From NCBI GenBank assembly GCA_036186865.1, contig AP025065.1, positions 8,829,259 to 8,893,258 of the forward strand: 64,000 bases of DNA, read 5' to 3'. Positions within the stretch are counted from its first letter, which is position 1. Each line of letters begins with the position of its first letter. This stretch comes from Eustoma russellianum. Its lineage: Eukaryota; Streptophyta; Magnoliopsida; Gentianales; Gentianaceae. A model generated the notes under the pieces. It was not told the DNA's origin. It did no database searches and was given only the letters and a program-made list of their open reading frames with translations. Shown here one piece after another: positions 12,101 through 21,139 of the stretch. The position numbers were made by a program, and so were the translations under genes.

Positions 12101-12222
12101 GTCCTGAAAACAGAATCTGTTTTCAGAACTTGAATTGTTCAAGTTTAAAGAAATTTTAAAAACCACATTTTCCGCACCCACTATTCAACCCCCCCTTCTA
12201 GTGGTGCCTTGCAGATCCTACA
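9154..12222 (+). mobile_element. Solo LTR of the Sirevirus P family (3069 bp)
   Basis: Begins TGTAGAGAAAAAGG and ends GATCCTACA. It aligns end to end with the LTRs at 21140-24193 and 28727-31786. It is flanked by a perfect 5-bp target duplication, GTGCT (9149-9153 and 12223-12227). The host element resumes immediately on both sides: element C has the empty site at about 58408. No internal domain remains, so this is the product of recombination between the two LTRs of one insertion. It keeps three ACATGCTGAA palindromes (10447, 10607 and 10790) and the shared Sirevirus block (about 11480-11555). No open frame is credible within it. Confidence 0.95.
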
Positions 12223-12831
12223 GTGCTATCATAGAAAATTGGAATCTTATTCATTTTAATGCCAAAATCACTAAGTTGTTGTTTAAGCCAAAGTATTTGG
12301 GTAGTGCATAAACTTAAGGCAATATACTCGGCTTCAGTGGTAGAAAGAGCTACACTAGCTTGCTTTTTAGAAAACTAAGAGATCAAGTTGGTTCCTATGA
12401 ATTGACGCGTACCGCTAGTGGATTTTCTATCTAATTTGCAACCACCATAATCAGCATCACTATATGCGTGTAATTCCAACTTAGCGTTTCTATCATACCA
12501 AAGCCCTAAGTGAGGTGTGTGCTTAAGATATCTAAAGATCTTTTTCACCGCATTTTAATGAGATACCTTAGGACAAGATTGAAACCTAGCACACACATAC
12601 ACACACTAAACATAATGTCAGGTCTTGATGCAGTTAAGTATAACAGTGAGCCAATCATAGACCTATATAGTGTGTCATCAAAAGGTTTACCATTTTCATC
12701 CATATCTAGTTTGGTGCTAACACTCATGGGTGTAGGGTGTTGGTTTCAACTCTTCAAAGCCAATCTTCTTAATCATATCATTGACATACTTAAGTTGGCT
12801 AATGTAAATTCCTTGAAGGGGTTTGTTTGAT

Positions 12832-13485
12832 TTAGAGTCCTAAGAAATAATTCAACTCTCCTACCATTGACATTTCAAATTCTGACTTCATACACTGTTC
12901 GAAGTCTTTTACTAATGTAGGGTTTTTTGAACCAAAGATTATATCATCTATGTATATTTGAACTATTAATAAATCATTATCTTTTCTTCTTAGGAATAAT
13001 GTGTTGTCTATGGTTCCCCTTTGATAATTATTTACAATAAGAAAGTTTGCAAATCTATCATACCAAGCTCTTGGAGCTTGTTTCAATCCATATAAAGCTT
13101 TCTTAAGCTTGTAAACATGGTTAGGATTCTTTGGATCTTCGAATCCGGGGGGTTGTTTGACAAACACTTCTTCTTGGATGTATCCATTCAAGAATGCACT
13201 CTTGACATCCATTTGGAAGAGTTTGAGGTTGCTTAGACTTGCAATCGCAAGTAACAATCTGATTGCTTCTAGTCGTGCAACAGGCGCAAAGGTTTCTTCA
13301 TAATCTATTCCTTCTTGTTGATTATAACCTTGTGCGACCAGTCTAGCCTTATTCCATGTGATGTTTCCTTTTTCATCCATTTTATTCCTAAAGACCCATT
13401 TGGTTCCTATTATAGACTTATCTTCAGGTTTAGGTACTAAGTCCCACACGTTGTTCCTTGTAAATTGATTTAATTCCTCATGCAT
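12832..13485 (-). pseudogene. Sirevirus B reverse transcriptase fragment
   Basis: An open stretch of 217 codons, the best preserved part of pol B. It spans RT fingers and palm: GTKWVFRNK, LVAQGYNQ, ETFAPVARLEAIR, MDVKSAFLNG, LYGLKQAPRAWYDR and the catalytic YIDD (Ile replaces the usual Val; both Asp are kept). It stops after FLGL. This copy keeps the two glycines that are changed in the open element P. Confidence 0.85.
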
Positions 13486-15239
13486 AGCATCTATCTAAGA
13501 GATATCACCTAAGGCTTCCTTTACGTTCTTAGGTTCTAATTGTGAGATTAAGCTATGTCCTTCAAGTTGACTTATATTTCTACGTGTTCTAACCCCAACA
13601 CTTGGATCCCCAATGATTAATTCTCTAGGATGCCACCAATTCCTAGATTGACTAGGTTCACCCACATCTTGTTCAAATGTTTCATGAGTGTGAACATTAT
13701 CATACGTAATTGGATCATTAGTAGTATTATCTTCCAATTGAAAAGTTTCTTCATTTATTTCATCTAAGGGTTCATGCATGTCTTGTTCAGGGGGAGCTGG
13801 TTCTAGATGATCAAGTACAGGCTCAAGTAATAAATCATCATCAAACATATTTTCAACATTGGTTTCTTGTTTATGTTGATTTTTATCACTAACTTCAAAG
13901 CATGAATTTTCATTGAATTTCACATGCATAGATTCAATTATCTTTCTAGATGCAGGATTATAACACCTATATGCTCTTGAATTAGTGAATAACCAACAAA
14001 TATACATTCAATAGTCTTTTAATCAAACTTGTCTAGATTATCCTTAGTGTTCAACACAAAACATTTATAACAAAAAACTCTAAGATAATCTATTTTAGGT
14101 TGTCTATTGTTTAACAATTCATAAGGTGTTTTATTCAATTTCTTTCTAATAGAAAGCGTATTTATAATATAGCATGCACAACTAACAGCTTCAGCCCATA
14201 AATTTTTTGGTAATTTATTTTCACATAACATTGTTCTAGCAACTTCTTGAATTGTTCTATTTTTACGTTCAACAACTCCATTGAGTTATGGTGTTCTAGG
14301 TGGTGAGAATTCGTGTTTAATTCCATGTAATTCACAAAACTTGATTACATATTTGTTTTTAAATTCTCCACATCTATCACTTCTAATTCTTTTAACATTT
14401 TCTTCGTACATATTTTCAAGTTGCTTAATAAGAGTTTCGATTGCCAATGGAGCATCGTCTTTGTGTGTTAAGAACAATGTCCATGTGTATCGTGAGTAAT
14501 TATCTACTATGACACACACATAGTAGTGTCCACCTAGACTTCATGTCCTACTTGGACCAAATAAGTCTAAGTGAAACAATTCTAGTACATGACTAGTACT
14601 CACTTCATGTTTTGGTTTTAATGTTTTTTTTAATGTGTTTTCCTTTAATACATGTTTCACACATTTGAAAATTATCTAAGTCTAACTTAGGCATTCCTCT
14701 AATTAAATTCTTCTTAGATAATTTCTTAATGGTTAAAATTCCTATATGGCCTAATCTTCTATGCCATAAATTCACATCTAAGTCATGTGATATTAAACAC
14801 TTAACCTTAGCATCTAACATGTTATCTAAGGTAAGAGTATAGATGTTACCATCCCTATTTCCTTTTAAAACAATTTCTCCTTTTTCATTTATTATATCAC
14901 AAGAATTGGGAAGAAAACAGACTTTATATCCGCAATCTATAAGTTGAGAACTACTTAATGAATTATAAGAGAGATTACTTACTAACAACACATTTCGTAT
15001 TTGAAATGTGTTAGGGTCCCCAATCGTTCCTTTTCCAACAACTTGTCCTTTGTTGTTGTCATTGAATGTTACCTTTCCTTCATTCTTGATATGTTCCGAT
15101 TCGATGAATAGTTTGGGGTTGCCCGTCATATGCTTTGAACATCCACTATCTAAAAACCATTTAGTTTTTAGATTCTTTGACTTTGCCTCCTTCTTGCATT
15201 CCTTGCGATTTTCCTACAACGGAGACAAAGTTTTAGGTA

Positions 15240-17388
15240 CCCTTTATTTGGGTCCTTGAATGTTAGGGGCACCATTCTTGTTTAGATATCCCTTAGGTAT
15301 CCAAACTTGAACATACCTTCTAGGCACATTTTTGACATTAGTTGAATATAAAGGATTAACATATGTTTGACCATTCCAAAAGGATGTTGCATTGTCATAC
15401 ATGTTATATCTTGGTTGATAACTACTATGTCTTGGCCGATTTTGATAGTGAGGCATGTAATTTTGTTTCTTGAATGACGCTATGTATGTATGTTCATATG
15501 CATTTCTATAAGACTTATATGACTGTTACCTATACTTAGGTTCATAATAAGTTGGATGCATTTTATTAGGTCTAGTTGCATTTGTATACATGTAGGCATA
15601 ATTTCTAGGTTGTCTAGATGCAAAGTTTTGCCTAGATGTACGTTTATACGTGTGTATATTTGCGGGTGCATGTTGTATTTTTGCCTTGATATGAGTAGAA
15701 GAAGGTGTAAAAGAAGATGTAGCAGGCAAAATTGATTTTATTGTATTATACGGCAACTTTGTACTAGATGAGACAAACTTAGCCTTTTATCTACATTTAC
15801 ATTTTCTTCTTTATAGCCTAACTCGGTTTTATCATTTCAATACTTTTTTGATGATATTAGTGTATCTAACATATTAGCACCCGATTTAAATTATTCTAAC
15901 ATTTTTTCTAAGTTTAGTTTAGAAGACTTAAGTTGTACTATCTCATTTTTACAACTTTCTAACTTAGACTTTAACATACTATTTTCAGTTTTTAATGTAT
16001 GTTCTTTTTTCCTATATGATGCAATTTTATTTTTTAAAGAACCAAGAGTATTAGTAGACTCTTGTTTAAAAGATTCTGATTGATTGGAAAATTCCAAGTT
16101 GGACGTCTTCAACTTGTCATTTTCTTCAATTAGTTTCTTCTTTTCTTTAGAGAGCCTTTTACAGTAAGCATGCATTCTTAAAAACTCTTCATACATTTCA
16201 TCAAATGTCATGTCACTATCAGAATCATCATCAGAAGAAGAACCGACCTCGTTGGATACGAAGCAGACTTGAGCTTCCTCAGTGTCAGATTCTGAGTCGG
16301 ATGAGTCGCTCCATGTGCTCACCTTCATTGCTCGTTTGCCTTTCTTTGACTTGAACTCCTTTGCCTTAGTCATTTGTGCCTCCTTGTCCCTGGCTTGTTT
16401 ATTATTGTTGTTATTATTATTTTTCTTTGTTGGCCAATCATATAAGATATGTCCTTTTTGACCACATTCATAGCACTTTAACTATTTATTTTACCATTTG
16501 TTGTTGTTAGAGTTATTTTTCTTAGATTGAGAAAAAGAAGAAGAAGAAGAAGAAGAACGTTGTCTATTCCTATTTGGACGTTTGAAAAACTTTCTAAGTT
16601 TTCTAGTTATTAATATCAAGTCATCGTCTAATTCAGTATCACTATTACTATCATCATTATTTGTATGTGTTTCAGTTGTTTTGAAAGCTATTGAGTTACC
16701 GGATGATTTGGATGACTCGGACTTCCGTTGGTTTAGTTTTACCTCATATAGTCTTAGTGAGCCTATCAATTCATCCATTTTTGTGATCGATTTGGTTTCT
16801 TCAATTGCCGTAACCTTTGGATCCCATTCAGCAAGAAGGCTTCGCAACACCTTTTGCACCTTCTCGTTGTTGGTGAATGATTTTCCTAAAGCTTCAAGAG
16901 CATTGAAAATACTAGTAATTCTCAAATCCATAGATGTTATGGATTCGTTCGGCAACATTTTGAAATATTCTAATTCAGTCATAAGCATGTTTATTTTTGA
17001 TTCTTTTACACCGCTTGTACCTTCATGCTTTAATACAAGTGATTTCCACATGTCGTGTGCGCTTGTGCTTTGAAACATATCCTGCTTCAGAAGTTGTAAG
17101 TCCATTCAAAAGCAATTGCATAGCTTTAGCATTCATGGACATTTTCTTTTTATCTTCCGATGACCATTCACTTTTATATTTTTCTACCTCTTGTGTGACT
17201 CCACTAACTTGTACAACTTTCATTGGAATGTACGGCCCATCTTCAACTATAGACCATAAATCGATGTCTATAGCAATTAAGAATAGCCTCATCCTTAGTT
17301 TCCAATGAACAAAATTATTACCATCGAAAAGAGGAGAACATTGTGTGAACATACCTTCCAACTCACCTTTGTGAGAAACTATTGCCAT
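15240..17388 (-). pseudogene. gag: Sirevirus B gag
   Basis: The start at 17386-17388 gives MAIVSHKGELEG, about 110 bp inside the primer site. The first 100 codons are open, with LFDGNNFVHWKLRM and SIVEDGPY; the frame then shifts near 17090. The UBN2-like capsid part continues at 17105-16491 (VKESKINMLMTELE). The zinc knuckle (about 16432-16477) reads C-C-H-W: the last Cys is Trp (codon 16434-16436), as in element A. An acidic SDSSDSESD stretch follows. Then comes a coiled coil of about 130 residues (16220-15891) and a Tyr/His/Asn-rich tail (15760-15244). Frames are broken at several points, so it is not functional. Confidence 0.85.
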
Positions 17389-17497
17389 TCTAAATACCTT
17401 TGTTCTGAGACTAGCAGGATATTTTGAACTATTGTTTCTTGGCCTTGTGTTGTTTGTATGGTGTTAAATCTTGCTTCTTTGAGTGATGTAGACCTTG

Positions 17498-17508
17498 CTC
17501 TGATACCA
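17498..17508 (-). other. Primer binding site of element B
   Basis: The minus strand reads TGGTATCAGAG, 2 bp from the LTR start at 17511. Confidence 0.9.
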
Positions 17509-17510
17509 AT

Positions 17511-17774
17511 TGTTGTACCGTGCACCTGCAATAAACACCACTAGAGGGGAGGTGAATAGTGGTTAGCAGAAATTACACTACTACCCTTAATTAAAAACCC
17601 CTTTGAAAAAAAGAATCGGAGACTACCTCAGATTCAGAACCCGTTTTTTGAAAAATTCAAAAGTCCTTGTACACAAATCCAAAAATTATGAACATTTTCA
17701 GATTTTAACTTCAATCTGTTAACAAGACTCTGTCCAAAAATCAGGCAAAAATAAGATCGTTTGACCCTTCAAAC
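17511..17774 (-). repeat. 5' LTR of Sirevirus B, truncated
   Basis: Begins TGTTGTACCGTGC and follows LTRs A and B until ACCCTTCAAAC at 17774, then changes to LINE sequence. Only about a tenth of the LTR remains. The missing part is not found on the far side of the LINE, so this is a deletion or rearrangement breakpoint and not a simple insertion. Confidence 0.85.
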
Positions 17775-18859
17775 CTATCCGCTCCTCCGTTGATCATATA
17801 GGATTTACATGATCGGTAAAGGTAGGCCTTCTTGATAGTACCAATGTTATTCTTCATTTTGATCAAGAGCAGTACTATTTACACTGCTTCTCTCGACAAA
17901 GTTGGATGATCTCGGACAAGCATATGAGAGTTACGAAATGGACGCCGGATTATGATCCGGCTATTGAAGTTCCAATTGTTCCAGTATGAATGTCTTTTCC
18001 AGGCCTTCCAATTCATTATCATAGAAAAGACGCCCTTTTTCAGATTGCTCATATGATTGGAACCCCCATGAAGCTTGATACGGCTAGGACGATAGCAGCT
18101 AGGCCGTCAGTCGCACGCATATGTGTGGAATTGGATGTCTCTAAGGAGCTACCACAACGAGTATATATTCAAGGTCTAAACAAGGTCACCATGCAACAGG
18201 ATGAATATGAGGGACTCCCATCATACTATTCTTGTTGTTTCAGGCTAGGTCATATGCTATGTGATTGTGGAAAACCTAAAATCGACTTGCCTCCTCCTCT
18301 ATCGGACCGACTACGTCATACTGAGGATGACAACAAGCAACGATGGACTCCTAAAAAAAGTCAGCCTCCTCAAATCTCCATGCCAGCAGCCACTGCTGAA
18401 CCTGCAGAACTGCATTTGCCGAAAGAATCATTCACTTTGACTGGACCTGCTCCTAAATCCCTCGATTTACCATCCTTCCCTGATCTGTGTGTACTGGAAT
18501 CAGTTGCTATTATGCCAGATATAACGCGTTTGCGTGGAGTAGATGATTGCATTGTGGGTGACCCTCCCATGCAACCTGATGTCGCTGCGCACTCAGATAG
18601 TGAATTGGTTCTTTCGCTAAATGTTAACAAACTTGATGAGCAAAACAAAAGTCTTTATGACGCAATGGCTAATTTGTTTCAATCGACATATATTGATACG
18701 AGTCGCTTGCTTACGTCGAATATGGATGCATCCATGGCTCCAAAGGAAGCCCTGCCAAGAATTCTGCGCTGTGGTCAACACGCCATCCCCTCATCTTCGC
18801 GCATCACCAGGTCACGTTCCACGCAACCCTCTAGCTTTTTAGACAATTTAACTCAATGA
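17775..18859 (+). pseudogene. LINE ORF1 (DUF4283 and zinc knuckle), 5' truncated
   Basis: ORF1 of an L1-type plant LINE, an RNA-binding protein of the retrotransposition RNP. Sequence upstream of 17990 reads WTPDYDPAIEVPIVPV and then a TGA stop at 17987-17989 where the copy at 39364 has Trp (PVWLSLPGLP). The 289 codons from 17990 are open: FPGLPIHYH, VELDVSKELPQRVYI and a CCHC-like motif C-C-FRLGH-C (about 18230-18270), followed by a Pro/Ser-rich tail ending NLTQ. The stop TGA (18857-18859) overlaps the ORF2 start ATG (18856-18858) as ATGA. The missing N-terminus and the stop make it a pseudogene. Confidence 0.8.
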
Positions 18860-20616
18860 AGATATTGATATGGAATGTATGGGGTATTCGTACCTCAATG
18901 CATCGTATTCATTCGTTGAACAGGCGATATCATTTGCATATAATAATCATTATAGAGCCAAAGGCTAGTTCACTGTTAACATATTATAAATTACATTTTG
19001 GTTTCTCAAAAGCTTTAGCCACCTGTGATAATCATATTTGGTTCTTTTGGAAGGACTCTTTATTTTCTCTGGAAGGAGACCGGGAGGGGCCTCAAAATCA
19101 CTCTCTTCAGTTGAAGTGGTTGGCAACGGGGGAATTATTTTCGTTGACGGCAGTATATGGCCTACATTTTGTTGCAGCAAGACGTCCACTTTGGACAGAT
19201 TTGCAGTTGTTTCACTCTACAATATCTCTACCTTGGCTGGTGGGAAGCGATTTCAATACATTTCGCACCTTGGATGAGCATCATGGAAGGTCGTCACCAA
19301 GCCTACTCTCATTGCAAGACTTCAATGATTGCATCACACAATGTGAACTCCAGGAGGTATTATATCAGGGATCTATATATACATGATCTGATGGCCGTGG
19401 CTTGGGCCGTGTCCAACGGTGATTGGACTGTTTTATGTGCTCTCAATCATTTCTGGATCTGTTCCCCATTACGCGATTGCAGCATCTTTCTCGTGCCTCA
19501 TCCGACCATGCACCGCTTTATTTGACTTGTGAGATTGATGGACCCAGGGCCCCGGCCTCTTTCAGATATCTGGATGTCTGGACCACACATTCGGACTTTG
19601 ATGCATTTGTTCAACACCATTGGCAGTCCTTCCTGACTATGGGAGGTATATGGGGTCTATCGGATAAGCTAAGCCATTTACGTCAACAGCTAAAACAATG
19701 GAATAAGGAGGTCTTCGGAAATATTTTCGATTCAGTGGCCCAAGCTGAGGAGGATGTATCTATTCATGAAAGAGAGTTTGATAATGATCCCTCACCGATG
19801 TGTAGAGAACGATACCATCAAAGTATGGCTAAATTAAAATTGGCACAATCTCGGGCATTTCTATATTGGAAGCAAAAGGCGGATGTGGAATGGCTTAAGG
19901 ATGGTGATGCTAATACATCCTACTATCATCACACAGTTAAAGACAAACGAAGACGCCAGTTAATCCGTCGGATCTTACGCCGCAGATGGCACTGAATGTT
20001 TGCTGGATGAGGATATCTCTACGGAAGAATCTCTATATTTCTCGTCTCTTTTCGCAGAGGAGCCAACACTGGGTAGTGAATCAATAATTCGGTATATACC
20101 ATCACTTCTCTCTGCGGATGATAATCATATGATGCTAGCAATGCCGACTTTAGAGGAGACCAAACAGGAGGTGTGGGACCTTAGCCCCTCAAGCGCGGCG
20201 GGGCCCGATGGATACCCGGGCTCATTTTATAGACATTTCTGGTCAGTTATACACCTTGATGTCCTTAAAGCAGTGCAAGAATTTTATTTGGGTGTGAGAG
20301 TACCAAAGACGGTTACTGCCGCTACCATCATTCTGATTCCTAAAGTACCTAACCCGCAGACATTTGGAGACTTCAGGCCCATCTGTTTGACAAATTTTAT
20401 CTCCAAAGTCATTACGCGCTTGATGGCTACTAGGCTGGGTAGCTTGTTGCCTTGATTAATTTCGCCAGAGCAAGCTGGTTTTATGAAGGGACAAGGCATC
20501 ACGGAGCAAATCCTTCTAGCGCAGGAGATGGTGCATTTATTAGATAAGTGCACCAGAGGAGGCCATGTGATGGTCAACCTGGATATGGCCAAAGCCTTCG
20601 ATAGAGTCAATTGGAG
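18856..20616 (+). pseudogene. LINE ORF2: endonuclease and reverse transcriptase N-terminus
   Basis: The APE-type endonuclease starts MKILIWNVWGIR (18856) and contains IIEPKAS, VGSDFN (about 19240-19257) and, after a TGA stop at 19384-19386 and frameshifts, SDHAPLY (about 19500-19520). A linker (FRYLDVW, WNKEVFGNIF, KADVEWLKDGDAN) leads to RT with SSAAGPDGYPGSFY (about 20190-20235), IILIPKV, FRPICLTNFISKVITR and NLDMAKAFDRVNW (about 20578-20613). The copy ends there, before the RT active-site FADD, at a junction with an inverted LINE. A stop also lies after SLLP (20454-20456). It cannot encode active protein. Confidence 0.85.
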
Positions 20617-21139
20617 GTGATCGACCACTCCGAAACATTTGGAGATTCAGATGGGATCCATTTAGAAAAATGAGCAAGTCGTCTGCAAAGCCAAGATGCG
20701 AAACCACAGGTGATCGACCACTCCGAAAGCCTCTTAGCTTTCCGTTTTGAATAAGCGCATTAAGTCCCCTAGAGAATCCTTCAGAAGCTAAAATAAAAAG
20801 TATAGACAACAAAGGGTCTCCCTGCTTTACCCCCTTGACGGGCAAAAATATCCACATGGCTTGCCATTAATCAATACAGAACAACATGTAGACTCTAAAT
20901 TATTTATAATGAGACAAACAAATCTGGCATGAAAACGAAATCTCAAGAGAAGCTACTCCAAATAATGCCATGAAACTCGATCAAAGGCCTTGGTCATATC
21001 CAACTTAATCATTATTTGTCCACCACGACACTTACGATCCAATATATGAACCATTTCTTTCGCCATGAGAACCTGTTCATCAATACCACGTCCTGGCATA
21101 AATCCTGCCTGTTCCGGTGAGATTAAGTGAGGTAATAGC
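20617..21139 (-). pseudogene. Inverted LINE ORF2, RT palm, left piece
   Basis: The minus-strand translation begins at the Sirevirus P insertion: LISPEQAGFMPGRGIDEQV, LDMTKAFDRVSWHYLE (about 20955-21000), a frame break, PVKGVKQGDPLLSILFILA (about 20780-20840), then SHLGFADDLLIFLNGS (about 20640-20700), which includes the FADD catalytic motif. It continues the piece at 31787-32059. Its lower end meets the plus-strand LINE tail-to-tail at about 20616. A 21-bp segment containing GATCGACCACTCCGAAA occurs at both 20615-20635 and 20707-20727. Confidence 0.8.

Larger units (their letters stand above)
8530..15470 (-). pseudogene. pol: Sirevirus B pol, broken and interrupted
   Basis: Reading right to left: protease and pre-integrase region (15129-14605, with LWHRRLGHIG and CETCIKGKH), integrase core (14519-14286, YSRYTWTLF and SDRCGEFKN), integrase C-terminus (14231-14019 and 14007-13495), RT (13485-12832), then RNase H split across the solo LTR and the TRIM. 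The terminal stop is at 8530-8532. Breaks include a stop after NYFLGL at 12832, where relatives have Gln (CAA to TAA), and frameshifts near 13490, 14010 and 14250. The integrase motif reads DRCGEF where relatives have DRGGEF. Non-functional. Confidence 0.85.
5574..17774 (-). mobile_element. Sirevirus element B, decayed, containing two nested insertions
   Basis: Minus-strand element with a 3' LTR (5574-8195), polypurine cluster (8196-8510), pol and gag (8530-17388), primer site (17498-17508) and a truncated 5' LTR (17511-17774). Two later insertions with target duplications interrupt the RNase H region: a TRIM (8709-9097) and a solo LTR (9154-12222). The 5' LTR stops abruptly at 17774, where LINE ORF1 sequence begins. 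Reading frames are broken by stops and frameshifts throughout, so it cannot encode its own mobility. Confidence 0.9.

Noticed and set aside
16582..17073. 163-codon plus-strand open frame over Sirevirus B gag
   Set aside because: Antisense shadow: the minus strand has the recognisable Gag.
20540..20857. Continuous 105-codon LINE RT frame with a duplicated FRSGRSP motif as a novel protein
   Set aside because: The second half is the reverse complement of the plus-strand LINE; the duplication is the short repeat at the chimera junction.
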